From positions 183,874 through 247,873 of the forward strand of contig JAHWHZ010000003.1 of the NCBI GenBank assembly GCA_019322895.1: DNA of 64,000 nt, in the 5' to 3' direction. Made by a program: the position numbers and the translations under genes. Shown here piece after piece: positions 36,718-45,116 of the stretch (position 1 is its first letter; every line of letters begins with the position of its first letter). This DNA is from Candidatus Woesearchaeota archaeon. Lineage in GTDB: Archaea; Nanobdellota; Nanobdellia; Woesearchaeales; ARS49. The notes beneath the pieces are model-generated. The model was given only the letters and a program-made list of their open reading frames with translations, was not told where the DNA came from and made no database searches.

Positions 36718-37216
36718 CCAATGTATCTGGCTCTATTCCGATTATGCCAAAAATTTGTTTTTCTATTTCATATTCTGCTTTTTTAAATTTCTCTTCTATT
36801 GTCATGTTTAGTCTTTCTTGCCAGTCTTCCATTCTTTCTTTTAAGGTCATAACTTTTTTTTCATGACCTCTTTTATCTGCATAATTAACTATTTTTTCTT
36901 CCCAGGTTTTTGCTTGGTCTATTCTAAAAAAGGCGTGAACCATTATTATCTGTGCAATTTCAGGGTATTTATCTTTCAATAATTCGTATCCTCTTTCGGA
37001 ATGCCCTTTTGCAGGTTCTCCTTCTCTTTTTCCAACATCGTGCAATAAAGAAGCAGCATCGACTAATTCAACATTAATATCTACTCCTTTTTCTTTTAAT
37101 TTTTTTGCTAAGAATACTGCTATCTTATTAACAGTCTTGCAATGATTTTGTATTTCTTCAGGAACTTTATTCTCTTTCAATAATTCCAAACATTCTTCTC
37201 TTGTTGGTATGTTCAT
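36686..37216 (-). CDS. HD-domain phosphohydrolase
   Basis: A 176-residue protein starting at M-N-I-P-T-R-E-E-C (ATG 37216), 2 nt after the upstream stop; earlier in-frame starts would run through that gene. HD signature: His25, H59-D60 in L-L-H-D-V-G-K, His72 in G-H-S-E-R-G, His94 and Asp114 in N-Y-A-D-K-R. This is the metal-binding set of small HDIG hydrolases acting on nucleotides or related phosphoesters. The substrate is not predictable. Its place inside the heat-shock operon suggests a role in stress, such as clearing a nucleotide. Confidence 0.85.
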   Translation of the reverse strand: MNIPTREECLELLKENKVPEEIQNHCKTVNKIAVFLAKKLKEKGVDINVELVDAASLLHDVGKREGEPAKGHSERGYELLKDKYPEIAQIIMVHAFFRIDQAKTWEEKIVNYADKRGHEKKVMTLKERMEDWQERLNMTIEEKFKKAEYEIEKQIFGIIGIEPDTLGEYIETSNMS

Positions 37217-37218
37217 TT

Positions 37219-37545
37219 TTATGTTTCCGCACTTTCCAGTAATTCCCAATGCAGTTTTTCTTTTCCGCATTTTGGGCATTTGAATGTGTGAATATTTTCT
37301 TCTTTCCTTGTTTTTTGCAGGGATTTTTCTTTTTTAAGTTCGTATTCAGCGTTTTTGTCTTTTTTGCATTCTTGTTCTAATTTCTTCAATTTTTTCTCGT
37401 ATTCTTCTTTTGTAAAGCAGCCTGTCCAAGCATACTCTTTTCTGTCAAAGTAAATGCCCATTGGAATTACTCTACGCTCATTATGCACTACAACCTCTTC
37501 AAACCCGCAATCTTTGCATTTGATTCTGAATTTATTTACCACCAT
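37219..37545 (-). CDS. Small protein with two zinc-ribbon C-x-x-C pairs
   Basis: A 108-residue protein from ATG 37545 (an upstream in-frame start at 37560 would overlap the HAD gene further). C-K-D-C-G near residue 10 and C-P-K-C-G near 90 flank a Lys/Glu-rich helical middle that could be a coiled coil bringing the two knuckles together. The Cys pairs resemble rubredoxin/zinc-ribbon knuckles. Function unknown; member of the chaperone operon. Confidence 0.7.
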   Translation of the reverse strand: MVVNKFRIKCKDCGFEEVVVHNERRVIPMGIYFDRKEYAWTGCFTKEEYEKKLKKLEQECKKDKNAEYELKKEKSLQKTRKEENIHTFKCPKCGKEKLHWELLESAET

Positions 37546-38215
37546 TTCCAATCGCCTCAAGTATTTTCTTTGTATTTTTAAAGTTTCTAAAAATGTAATC
37601 TGGCTTGTGTTTAAGTAATCTTTCTTTTTTAGTCGGCCCGGTTGTCATTCCTATTGTTTTTGCTTTTACTGCTTTTCCTGCATCTATGTCATGCACTGAA
37701 TCTCCTATCACGACAACTTCTCCTTTGTGTTTTGCTTTCTTGATTGCTTTTTTGATGCAGTCTGTTCTTGTTTTTCCGCCGTCGCCGCTCACTTTTATCC
37801 TGAAATACTTGCCAAGCCCGGTTGTTTTCATGATTTTTCTTGTAATTTCAGGCTCATCTCTTGTCACAAGCGCTAATTTGACTTTTCCTTTAAGCGCATT
37901 AAGCAGTTTTATCACGCCAGGATTCACATATTTTCTTGAATTTGCTGGAACTGCTGCAATAAACTCCTTGATATAGAGCTTCATTGCCTTTTTCATGCTC
38001 TTTTCAACAAAAGAAACCGGAACTTTGCATATCTTGCACATGTCTCTTATGCTATTAGGAATCAGCCTGCCTGCGTGGTCTACTTTATGATAGCATCCAG
38101 GACACTCAAACACTTTTCTTGTGACTTTGTGAAACGCTCTGTCGTGGATCGGGAAAAAATCCACGAGCGTTTCATCCATGTCAAATATTACGAGCTTATT
38201 TTTTCTTTTCGTCAT
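37532..38215 (-). CDS. HAD-family hydrolase with Cys-rich cap insertion
   Basis: A 227-residue protein starting at ATG 38215, supported by the GAGGTGG site in the tail of dnaK; the longer frame only reads through dnaK in another register. HAD motifs: D12-M-D14-E-T (nucleophile and acid/base), T-R-D in motif II, K in motif III and [10 protein letters not shown] (motif IV). Between the nucleophile and motif II, C-P-G-C-Y-H and C-K-I-C form a possible zinc site, unusual for HAD caps. Likely a phosphatase; substrate unknown. It overlaps the dnaK end by 20 nt, so translation is probably coupled. Confidence 0.85.
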   Translation of the reverse strand: MTKRKNKLVIFDMDETLVDFFPIHDRAFHKVTRKVFECPGCYHKVDHAGRLIPNSIRDMCKICKVPVSFVEKSMKKAMKLYIKEFIAAVPANSRKYVNPGVIKLLNALKGKVKLALVTRDEPEITRKIMKTTGLGKYFRIKVSGDGGKTRTDCIKKAIKKAKHKGEVVVIGDSVHDIDAGKAVKAKTIGMTTGPTKKERLLKHKPDYIFRNFKNTKKILEAIGNGGK

Positions 38216-40043
38216 CAACCACCTCTGCATCAACAACATCTTCTTTTTTCTCCTGTTTTGGAGCTTCTTGTTGCTGTTGTACACCTGCTTTTTGATACAG
38301 TTCTGTAGCTGCTTTTTGTGCAATCTGGTTCAGTTCATCCAGTTTTGCCTTTATTTTAGCCACGTCTCTCTCTTTCTCAGCCATCAGTTTCTTCAGTTCC
38401 TCTGTTTTCGCCTTGATATCTTTGATGACTGCTTCATCTACCTTTCCTTCAAAGTCCTTCAAGGTCTTTTCTGTCTGGTATATCACTGTATCTGCTTGGT
38501 TGATGATGTCTATCTCTTCTTTTTTCTTGGCGTCAGCTTCTGAGAACTGCTCTGCCTCTTTCTTCATCTTCTCTACGTCTGCTTCATTTAATTTATTTGG
38601 AGCTGTTATTGCAATGTTCTGTTTCTTGCCAGTTCCTTTGTCCAGCGCAGTTACATTCAGGATTCCGTTTGCATCTATGTCAAATGTGACTTCGACTTGG
38701 GGCACGCCTCTTGGTGCTGCTGGTATTCCAACAAGGTCAAACTGGCCCAAGTGCTTGTTGTCATTTGCCATTGGCCTCTCTCCCTGAAATACCCGGATGG
38801 TTACAGCTGTCTGGTTGTCTGCTGCAGTGCTGAACACCTGGGATTTCTTTACAGGGATTGTGGTGTTTTTCTCAATCAGCCTTGTAAATACTCCGCCCAG
38901 TGTTTCAATTCCTAAACTTAATGGAGTTACATCAAGAAGCAGTACGTCTTTTACCTCTCCTGCCAATACTCCGCCCTGGATTGCTGCTCCGTCTGCAACA
39001 CATTCCATCGGATCTATGCCTCTTTCTACCTTCTTGCCGACCCAGGATTCAACTTTCTCCTGGACAATAGGCATTCTTGTTGGTCCGCCCACTAATATGA
39101 CTTTAGTGATGTCTTTGTCACTTAGTTTAGCGTCTGCAAGTGCCTGGTCAACTGATTTCTTGCACTTGTCTACAATAGAGTCAACCAGCTCATTTAATTT
39201 TGCTCTGGTCAGTTTCATTGTCAGGTGCTGCGGTCCTTTGTCAGTTGCTGTCAAGTAAGGCAGGTTGATGTCTGTCTCTTGAACAGTGCTTAATTCAATC
39301 TTTGCTTTTTCAGCTGCCTCTCTTATTCTTTGCATTGCGGTCTCATCATTATCAATGTCCATTCCTGTGTTTTCCTTGAATTGCTTAACCAGGTGATTGA
39401 TGATGACATTGTCCATGTCAGTTCCGCCCAGCTGTGTATCGCCAGATGTTGACTTGACTTCAAACACGCCGTCTCCAAATTCCATTATTGTGACGTCCAG
39501 TGTTCCGCCTCCAAAGTCAAATACCAGGATTGTCTGTTCTTTTTCAGCTTTGTCAAGGCCATAAGCTAATGAAGCTGCTGTTGGCTCATTGACGATCCTG
39601 ACTACTTCCAACCCAGCTATTGTTCCTGCGTCTTTTGTTGCCTGTCTCTGGTTGTCATCAAAATATGCTGGTACTGTGATTACTGCTTTCTTTACTGGAT
39701 GTCCTAGGAATGCTTCTGCGTCTTTCTTGATTTTTTGCAATATAAATGCAGAAATCTGCTGCGGGGTGTATTCTTTGCCGTATATATTATACTTGAAGTT
39801 TGTGCCCATCTTTCTTTTTGCAGCCATCACTGTTCCTTCTGGATTACTTACTGCCTGCCTTCTTGCCGGCTCTCCGACAATCATGTGGCCGTCTTTTGTA
39901 AAAGCAACCACTGATGGGAATGCTTTTCCGTATAGTGATGCTCCTTCTGCTGAAGGAACTATCTTTGGCCTTCCTGCCTCTAACACTGCTGCTGCTGAGT
40001 TTGATGTTCCTAGATCGATTCCTAATATTTTTTCTTTACTCAT
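38196..40043 (-). CDS. dnaK: Chaperone DnaK (Hsp70)
   Basis: A 615-residue Hsp70 of normal length. ATG 40043 is chosen because GGAGGAG precedes it at good spacing. Nucleotide-binding domain: G-I-D-L-G-T-S-N-S at the start, [34 protein letters not shown]; substrate-binding domain: [25 protein letters not shown]; helical lid and a C-terminal acidic [10 protein letters not shown] end as in bacterial DnaK. Bacterial-type Hsp70 is patchy in archaea and is usually attributed to old transfer from bacteria. Works with the GrpE and DnaJ of the same operon. Confidence 0.97.
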   Translation of the reverse strand: MSKEKILGIDLGTSNSAAAVLEAGRPKIVPSAEGASLYGKAFPSVVAFTKDGHMIVGEPARRQAVSNPEGTVMAAKRKMGTNFKYNIYGKEYTPQQISAFILQKIKKDAEAFLGHPVKKAVITVPAYFDDNQRQATKDAGTIAGLEVVRIVNEPTAASLAYGLDKAEKEQTILVFDFGGGTLDVTIMEFGDGVFEVKSTSGDTQLGGTDMDNVIINHLVKQFKENTGMDIDNDETAMQRIREAAEKAKIELSTVQETDINLPYLTATDKGPQHLTMKLTRAKLNELVDSIVDKCKKSVDQALADAKLSDKDITKVILVGGPTRMPIVQEKVESWVGKKVERGIDPMECVADGAAIQGGVLAGEVKDVLLLDVTPLSLGIETLGGVFTRLIEKNTTIPVKKSQVFSTAADNQTAVTIRVFQGERPMANDNKHLGQFDLVGIPAAPRGVPQVEVTFDIDANGILNVTALDKGTGKKQNIAITAPNKLNEADVEKMKKEAEQFSEADAKKKEEIDIINQADTVIYQTEKTLKDFEGKVDEAVIKDIKAKTEELKKLMAEKERDVAKIKAKLDELNQIAQKAATELYQKAGVQQQQEAPKQEKKEDVVDAEVVDDEKKK

Positions 40044-40509
40044 TTTGTTCTCCTCCATCCCCAGACTTTTTTGCCTTTGTTATCTTGACTTTTGCATAAC
40101 GTATCACTTTGCCGTTCATCTCATATCCTTTCTGTATCTCTTCAACAACCACGTTTTCATCTCCTTCTGCCTCTTGCGTACATAATACTTCATGCTTGAA
40201 TGTGTCCAGCTTTTCGCCTTTTGCCTTTATCGGCTTGACACCGTAATCTGAAAGTAATTTTGATAGTTTGTCATATATCATCTTGATTCCTTTGTCTTTT
40301 ACATTTGGAAGTGCTTTCTCAAAGTCATCCATGATTGTTAGAAGTTCTGCGATTAGTTTCTCATTTGCAAAGCAGACAAATTCTTTCTGCTCTTTTGCTA
40401 TCCGTTTTTGATAGTTCTCAAATTCTGCCTGCAGTCTTTTCAGCTGGTCTGTGTAATCATCCAGCTGTGCTTTCAATTGTTCTGCTTCTGTTAACTTTTT
40501 GTCTTTCAT
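40036..40509 (-). CDS. grpE: Nucleotide exchange factor GrpE
   Basis: A 157-residue GrpE. ATG 40509 follows an AGGTGG site; an in-frame start three codons earlier is weaker. Long N-terminal coiled coil (about 1-55; [11 protein letters not shown]), middle helices with [12 protein letters not shown], and a C-terminal beta wing ([25 protein letters not shown]). First gene of the chaperone operon; its end overlaps the dnaK start by 8 nt. Confidence 0.95.
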   Translation of the reverse strand: MKDKKLTEAEQLKAQLDDYTDQLKRLQAEFENYQKRIAKEQKEFVCFANEKLIAELLTIMDDFEKALPNVKDKGIKMIYDKLSKLLSDYGVKPIKAKGEKLDTFKHEVLCTQEAEGDENVVVEEIQKGYEMNGKVIRYAKVKITKAKKSGDGGEQNE

Positions 40510-40523
40510 ACAAACCACCTTTT

Positions 40524-40540
40524 GTTGATTTTAAGTCAAC
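40524..40540. promoter_or_regulatory. Operator-like palindrome at the chaperone operon start site
   Basis: GTTGA-7 nt-TCAAC lies between the grpE ribosome site and the predicted transcription start (about 40542). A repressor bound here could block initiation, as archaeal heat-shock repressors do. Confidence 0.35.
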
Positions 40541-40560
40541 TAAGAAGCTATAAAACTATA

Positions 40561-40579
40561 CTTATATTTAAAGCTTTCG
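40561..40579 (-). promoter_or_regulatory. BRE/TATA promoter of the chaperone operon
   Basis: Minus-strand CGAAAGC followed by TTTAAATATAAG; expected start near 40542, leader about 33 nt. Confidence 0.55.
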
Positions 40580-40586
40580 GTTTGAA

Positions 40587-40603
40587 GCGAAAACTTTATT
40601 AAG
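40587..40603 (+). promoter_or_regulatory. BRE/TATA promoter for the DUF3467 gene
   Basis: GCGAAAA followed by CTTTATTAAG, back to back with the chaperone promoter. Expected start near 40625, just before the AGAGGTGAA ribosome site of ATG 40640. Confidence 0.55.
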
Positions 40604-40639
40604 GACCTTCACTTTCTAGGCAAAAGAGGTGAACAAATC

Positions 40640-41008
40640 ATGGAAAAATCAAAACAACAAATCAACCTGAACATTGTTGAGGGGGAACCTTTTTTTGCAC
40701 ATGAAGTCAGCATGAATTTCACTCCTACACAGATCACTTTAGACTTTAAATGCATAACTCCAAGGACAGATCCAAGAAGCAAAGCACCGTCATTCTTGTT
40801 GAAGCACAATGTTATAATGGTTGAACCATGGCACGCAAAGCTGATGCTTGATGTCCTGGCAAATGTGGTCAAGAAATATGAAGAAGAGTTTGGCAAGATA
40901 AAGCAGCCAAAAGCCCTTGCAAAAGCCACTAAGAAGCATAAGAAAGCAGCAAAGAAAAAATCAAAAGAAGCAACAAAGACAACTGCTGCGCCGTCATACC
41001 TTGGTTAA
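40640..41008 (+). CDS. DUF3467 family protein with Lys-rich tail
   Basis: A 122-residue protein. The N-terminal 90 residues match DUF3467: N-x-x-I-T-L-D-F, a non-conserved loop, then N-V-I-M-V-E-P-W-H-A-K-L-M-L-D-V-L-A-N-V-V-K-K-Y. The last 35 residues are a Lys/Ala-rich extension (K-K-H-K-K-A-A-K-K-K), which could bind nucleic acid. The family has no established function. Divergent from the chaperone operon, with adjacent promoters. Confidence 0.85.
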   Translation: MEKSKQQINLNIVEGEPFFAHEVSMNFTPTQITLDFKCITPRTDPRSKAPSFLLKHNVIMVEPWHAKLMLDVLANVVKKYEEEFGKIKQPKALAKATKKHKKAAKKKSKEATKTTAAPSYLG

Positions 41009-41011
41009 ACT

Positions 41012-41032
41012 CCAAATTGCTTGTCAATTTGG
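41012..41032. repeat. 8-bp inverted repeat after the DUF3467 gene
   Basis: CCAAATTG-CTTGT-CAATTTGG starts 4 nt after the stop at 41008. It could be an RNA hairpin ending or stabilising the DUF3467 message, or an operator of the next gene. Confidence 0.45.
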
Positions 41033-41035
41033 CGG

Positions 41036-41062
41036 TTTTAAAATTCCGGAGGAATTTTAAAA
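41036..41062 (+). promoter_or_regulatory. Perfect 12-bp hairpin sequestering the ribosome site of the HTH gene
   Basis: TTTTAAAATTCC (41036-41047), loop GGA, GGAATTTTAAAA (41051-41062). The GGAGG ribosome site lies in the loop and the 3' arm, and ATG 41064 begins one base after the stem. The AU-rich stem would melt on warming, so temperature-sensitive or protein-controlled translation is plausible. Confidence 0.5.
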
Positions 41063-41063
41063 A

Positions 41064-41468
41064 ATGATTATTAGAAAGAAAATCACTATCCTACAGATTA
41101 GGAAGCCTTTAAGAACAACCCTAAATGAAGAGTTGCAATGGTTTGGCAACTCTTTAGGGTTGTTCAACCTCCGTGACAGGGACAAGTCTTGTTTTAGGGT
41201 TTTTATTGAGTTACTGAAAGCTGCTAAAGCAGGAGTCCCTATTTCCAGTGATAATCTGGCAGCAAGATTAGGCTTGACAAGAGCAACAGTAATACATCAT
41301 ATCAACACATTAAGAGAAAAAGGCATTGTTATTTCTAAAGGAAGAGGCTATATGTTAAGAGAAGCTAATTTGAAACTTCTTGTTGAAGACTTGAAGCAAG
41401 ACATAACAAGAACTTATGATGAGATAGCCAAGGTTGCAGAAGAGTTGGATGGGTTTTTAGGGCTTTAA
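41064..41468 (+). CDS. Winged-helix transcriptional regulator
   Basis: A 134-residue protein. Residues about 40-95 form a winged helix: a first helix (F-R-V-F-I-E-L-L-K-A-A), S-S-D-N-L-A-A-R-L-G-L-T-R-A-T-V-I-H-H-I-N-T-L-R-E-K-G-like helix-turn-helix and a wing (I-V-I-S-K-G-R-G-Y-M-L-R). The C-terminal helix (about 100-132) is likely for dimerisation. The N-terminal 40 residues, with T-L-N-E-E-L-Q-W-F-G-N-S-L-G, are not recognised. It lies next to the chaperone operon and could regulate it or itself; the hairpin before its ATG supports tight control. Inference only. Confidence 0.8.
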   Translation: MIIRKKITILQIRKPLRTTLNEELQWFGNSLGLFNLRDRDKSCFRVFIELLKAAKAGVPISSDNLAARLGLTRATVIHHINTLREKGIVISKGRGYMLREANLKLLVEDLKQDITRTYDEIAKVAEELDGFLGL

Positions 41469-41470
41469 GC

Positions 41471-42265
41471 TCAATCAAGTCCTTTTTTAGAGAACTGCTG
41501 CAGATATCTTTCAAATCTCTTGTCATCCTGCGCATCCCAGGTCTTTATCAAGTATTTTCTGTCCATTGCTGTCAAGACAAGCGCAGGATCTCGCAGCAAT
41601 GCTGCAGGAAGCTCTTTTATTTCAGTCTCTACTTCAAGAGAACTTAGTGTAGGTATCCACAAGGCGCCAAGCTCTGGCTTTTCCAGCTCCTTGTGCAAGA
41701 GAAGGTCACTGATTGCATGTTCCTGATATGCCTGCTCTAATATGCTGTGATAAAAGCTTAATGCTCTTTTAGCTGCGTATCTTAAATCCTCTGTAATCTC
41801 GCCAGGCAGTTTTGCTGTGATTCTTGTTGTTCTTTGAGTGCGGCTTCCTATATGCACTGACTCCCCCAGTTTAACTGTGTGGTCTGTGAATAACTTAGTG
41901 TAAGCAAAAAGAGGTATTGTGATTGTTTCTGCATCTTCAACAGAGGTTTTTTCAGAATCATCCCTTACAATAACCCCGTTTCTTACTGCAAGATATCTTT
42001 TAAGCGTAAATAATTCCTTTGATATCAATGGATATTCCTGCGACAGGGAAGAGACAAAATAATAACCTAGCAGCTTGTCAAGTGTTGCTTGCTGTTTCTT
42101 TAAGAAATCTCTTGTTTCCTGTTTGCCGATGCGTTCTGCATCCTGTCTTTCTGTCATTGCCAGGTCTGCTGTCTCAGCAATTTCAGAAATAGAGGCCTTT
42201 GGTCTATTGCAGTGACGCGCAACAGTCTTTGGAAACTCTTTTATCAAAAGCTGTGTTTCTGCCAT
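41471..42265 (-). CDS. Hypothetical soluble protein
   Basis: A 264-residue protein without signal peptide or membrane helix. Minus-strand TTTTATATATTT at 42285-42296 places the transcription start near ATG 42265, suggesting a leaderless gene. The first 75 residues are helical and charged; the middle has beta-rich S-V-H-I-G-S-R-T-Q-R-T-T-R-I-T-A-K-L; the end is helical again. No motif that I can assign to a family. Convergent with the regulator gene (2-nt gap). Confidence 0.7.
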   Translation of the reverse strand: MAETQLLIKEFPKTVARHCNRPKASISEIAETADLAMTERQDAERIGKQETRDFLKKQQATLDKLLGYYFVSSLSQEYPLISKELFTLKRYLAVRNGVIVRDDSEKTSVEDAETITIPLFAYTKLFTDHTVKLGESVHIGSRTQRTTRITAKLPGEITEDLRYAAKRALSFYHSILEQAYQEHAISDLLLHKELEKPELGALWIPTLSSLEVETEIKELPAALLRDPALVLTAMDRKYLIKTWDAQDDKRFERYLQQFSKKGLD

Positions 42266-42284
42266 AATAAAACATAAAAGATGT

Positions 42285-42296
42285 AAATATATAAAA
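42285..42296 (-). promoter_or_regulatory. TATA box for the 42265 gene
   Basis: Minus-strand TTTTATATATTT, 20-31 nt before the ATG, implies a leaderless transcript. Confidence 0.5.
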
Positions 42297-42328
42297 CTTG
42301 CGAAAGTTCGCTACTAGAAAGAAGTTAA

Positions 42329-42338
42329 CTTTATAAAT
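42329..42338 (+). promoter_or_regulatory. TATA box for the kinase/AAA operon
   Basis: CTTTATAAAT predicts a start near 42360 and a leader of about 30 nt before ATG 42391; no strong ribosome site is seen. Confidence 0.5.
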
Positions 42339-42390
42339 CCCCGAAACCTACTGCCATATACTGAATCCAGACAGGGTTTGAACAATTAAA

Positions 42391-43923
42391 ATGGAACAAA
42401 TAGGGGATTTTAATATTTTAAAGGAAGTCGGAAAAGGCGGTTTTGGCACGGTATATCAGGTAAAGAATAATGCAAACAGGGTCTCTGCTTTGAAAGTTCT
42501 GAATGAAGACATTAATCCGGAACAAGAAGTCCAGATACATGCAGGTTTAGAGCACCCCAATATTGTTCAAGTCTTGAATTATCATCCAAATGCAAGAGCA
42601 ATCGAGATGGAATATGTGCCTGAAACATTGGCAAACATTATCAAGAAAGAAGGCCTGCTTGATTATAAAAAAGCAGTTCAAATTGCGATTGATGTTCTGA
42701 ATGCATTGGCATATTCTCACAAAGAAGGCTATATCCATCAGGATGTAAAGCCAGCAAATATTCTGATTGACTCAGACGGCAGAGCAAAATTATCTGATTT
42801 TGGGCTTGCAAAATTGATTGAAAAAGAAATGCAGGCTCTGCCTCCGGAAATAAGAAGCTCTGGCTTGATAAACACGATGATATTGAGCGAACTTCCTCCT
42901 GAAACCAAAGATTCAAAATATTTTTCTGCTCTTTTTGAATTTCTTGAGAACAGCAGGATCGGCGGCTCGCTGCCGTACATGGCACCGGAGCATAAGGAGT
43001 TAAAGCCCTGCAAGCAGTCAGATATTTTTTCTATGGGTTATGTTCTTTATAAAATGCTGACTGGCAAACTGCCTTCAGGAATAGCCAAGAGGCCTTCTGA
43101 AGTGGATTCCTCAATTCCTGTTGAGCTTGACCGCATCTGCATAAAAGCAACAGAAACTTCATTGAAGAAGCGTTATGAATCTGCTGGACAGATGATAAAA
43201 GACCTGGAAAAAGTCGTATCTGATGATGCCAATAAAGAGATGCTGTCTAACTCGCCGTTTAATATGCTTAGGCCGTATAAAAAAGAAGATATCTCTCCTG
43301 CTAGTGAAACACGCAGAAAAAGCAACATAAACTACAAAAGAATCATCAATAAAGCTACAAAAGGGCTTGTCACAGGTTTTGGATGCTTGGCTGCTATTGC
43401 AGTTCTGAGCGGCGTATGCTGGCTGGCATGGGATTATGTTATTGAGCCTGTGGGCAGCTGGTGGATTGAAAGCAAAAAAAGAGATCGCATTCAACAAGAA
43501 AAGTCTTTTAACGCTGCGCGCAATATGAGACTATATGGTAAAGACTCTGGTTCTCTTTTGAAAACCCGGATTTTTGATAATTGGACTAAGTTCAATTATG
43601 AGGGCGCAACATATAAAATTGATGATGTTCTGGCTCTTGATTTTTCGCCAAACAAGAGCAGAGGGGTATTTTTAATTGCTAATTCAGGCGACCCAGCATA
43701 TGACAGGGTTTTTGTGTTTAATTCTTCAGGACTGCCTAATTTAATGAAGGCTATAGAAGAAGTTGAAATAGAAGATTGCAATAATATCAGGAATCTTTCT
43801 TGGCTGGATGATGATACAATAATTTTTCAGGCAAGGAACGGTCCAAACGGCTCTTACAAGGCGCTGGACATTGATGAAAGAAACAGGGGCTATAATCTTA
43901 GAGAATACAAACTCGGAAAATAA
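42391..43923 (+). CDS. Transmembrane Ser/Thr protein kinase (PknB/Hanks type)
   Basis: A 510-residue protein. Kinase domain 7-275: Gly loop G-K-G-G-F-G-T-V (14-21), Lys35 in A-L-K-V-L, catalytic loop H116-Q-D118-V-K-P-A-N123, D-F-G (136-138) and A-P-E (198-200). The R of the usual HRD is Q, so this is a non-RD kinase, and the D-F-G to A-P-E segment is about 60 residues, longer than normal because of an inserted helix-rich loop. A transmembrane helix (about 325-350) separates it from an extracellular domain of 160 residues with beta strands and W-x-D motifs, probably a sensor. The next gene, an AAA ATPase, starts 1 nt after the stop, so the two proteins probably act together; phosphorylation of the ATPase is a natural guess. 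Confidence 0.9.
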   Translation: MEQIGDFNILKEVGKGGFGTVYQVKNNANRVSALKVLNEDINPEQEVQIHAGLEHPNIVQVLNYHPNARAIEMEYVPETLANIIKKEGLLDYKKAVQIAIDVLNALAYSHKEGYIHQDVKPANILIDSDGRAKLSDFGLAKLIEKEMQALPPEIRSSGLINTMILSELPPETKDSKYFSALFEFLENSRIGGSLPYMAPEHKELKPCKQSDIFSMGYVLYKMLTGKLPSGIAKRPSEVDSSIPVELDRICIKATETSLKKRYESAGQMIKDLEKVVSDDANKEMLSNSPFNMLRPYKKEDISPASETRRKSNINYKRIINKATKGLVTGFGCLAAIAVLSGVCWLAWDYVIEPVGSWWIESKKRDRIQQEKSFNAARNMRLYGKDSGSLLKTRIFDNWTKFNYEGATYKIDDVLALDFSPNKSRGVFLIANSGDPAYDRVFVFNSSGLPNLMKAIEEVEIEDCNNIRNLSWLDDDTIIFQARNGPNGSYKALDIDERNRGYNLREYKLGK

Positions 43924-43924
43924 A

Positions 43925-45037
43925 ATGGTTTTCACAAGAATAAACAATGCAAGAAAAAAGCTTTTAGAGAACTTAATAGCGCGGGACTTTGAGACAGCTT
44001 CAGAGCATTTCAAGCATCTGGCCAAGCATTGCTATTCACTTGCCCTTGCTGCAAAAGATAAAGAGATTAAAAAAGGACTGGTTTATGAAGGAGACATGTA
44101 TGTCGGCCTCGCAAAGAAAATACAAGAACGCAAAAAAGAAACAAAATCAGACCAAAAAAAGCCGCAAATAACGCTTTCTGAGAAAAAATGGGTTCCTGAA
44201 TCCAGGCCAGACATAAACTTTAGTGACATTGCAGGACTGGATGATGTAAAGAATCAAGTCATGCTCAGGATGGTCATTCCGCACACTAACAAGGCTGCTG
44301 CCAGGCGGTATAATGCGCCAATGGGCGGAGGCATGCTGCTTTATGGGCCTGGCGGAACAGGAAAAACAACTGTTGCAAAAGCAGTTGCAGGAGAGCTGGA
44401 TATTCCTTTCTTTAATCTTGATGCAAGAAGCATACTTGTTGAGCGCTCTGCAGAGGGAACAACAGAGAATATTAGGGCAATATTTGCTGAAGCAGAAAAG
44501 TATGAAAGAATTCTGCTTTATTTTGACGAGATAGAATATCTTGTCCCTGTAAGGGCCACAGGCATAATGAAGCATGTTGTAAGGGAGTTTTTAGTGCAGC
44601 TGGAGGGTTCGTCTACTGACAAGGAAGGATTGCTTGTTATAGGGTCGACTAACAGGCCTTGGGAAATCAGGCCAGAAGTAATAAGGTCTGGCAGATTTGA
44701 TTCAAAGATTTATGTAGGCCTGCCGGATCTTGATGCAAGAAAAGAATTATTTCACTTAAATCTTGAAGGACCTGAAGTTTCAAAAAAAATAAATTACACA
44801 CGTCTTGCTGAACTGACAGAAAAATATTCTGGCGCAGATATAAAATCTATCTGCCAAACAGCAACACTGGAATGCCTTGCAGAACACTGCAGGACAGGCA
44901 AAGACAAGAAGATTACAGCAGACGACATTGAAGCAGCTATTGCATCCACACCGTTGGCACCAGCAAACCCTTATGATCTTCAAAAACTGGAAGAGTTTAG
45001 GAATGGTTTTTCAGGCAGGAAAAAAGCTAAAAAATAG
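43925..45037 (+). CDS. AAA+ ATPase, Vps4/CdvC- or katanin-like with MIT-like N-terminus
   Basis: A 370-residue protein from ATG 43925, the first start after the kinase stop. Residues about 5-68 are a three-helix bundle resembling the MIT domain of ESCRT ATPases. The AAA domain shows Walker A G-P-G-G-T-G-K-T-T (141-149), Walker B L-L-Y-F-D-E-I-E (Asp201, Glu202), sensor Asn243 in S-T-N-R-P, and arginine fingers in R-S-G-R-F-D (254-259). The helical lid contains Y-S-G-A-D-I-K-S-I-C-Q-T-A. Such ATPases disassemble ESCRT-III-like polymers or remodel protein complexes. No ESCRT-III gene is visible in this window, so the substrate is unknown; pairing with a membrane kinase is uncommon. Confidence 0.88.
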   Translation: MVFTRINNARKKLLENLIARDFETASEHFKHLAKHCYSLALAAKDKEIKKGLVYEGDMYVGLAKKIQERKKETKSDQKKPQITLSEKKWVPESRPDINFSDIAGLDDVKNQVMLRMVIPHTNKAAARRYNAPMGGGMLLYGPGGTGKTTVAKAVAGELDIPFFNLDARSILVERSAEGTTENIRAIFAEAEKYERILLYFDEIEYLVPVRATGIMKHVVREFLVQLEGSSTDKEGLLVIGSTNRPWEIRPEVIRSGRFDSKIYVGLPDLDARKELFHLNLEGPEVSKKINYTRLAELTEKYSGADIKSICQTATLECLAEHCRTGKDKKITADDIEAAIASTPLAPANPYDLQKLEEFRNGFSGRKKAKK

Positions 45038-45084
45038 CAGTCTGTCGGAGTTTAGGAGGTTCTACTCAATTCTATTCGAGGAAA

Positions 45085-45096
45085 TCTATATTAAAT
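45085..45096 (+). promoter_or_regulatory. TATA box for the 45117 gene
   Basis: TCTATATTAAAT lies 21-32 nt before ATG 45117, implying a leaderless start. Confidence 0.45.
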
Positions 45097-45116
45097 CCTG
45101 CCATATTCTGATTTGT

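Noticed and set aside
35175..40509. Bacterial contamination as the source of the dnaK region
   Set aside because: The operon uses BRE/TATA promoters and the same ribosome sites as its neighbours and is contiguous with archaeal genes; bacterial-type Hsp70 is known in many archaea.
44877..45116. 80-codon upstream extension of the 45117 gene
   Set aside because: It lies in another frame of the ATPase gene with Gln/His/Lys-rich out-of-frame character, while a TATA box fits ATG 45117.
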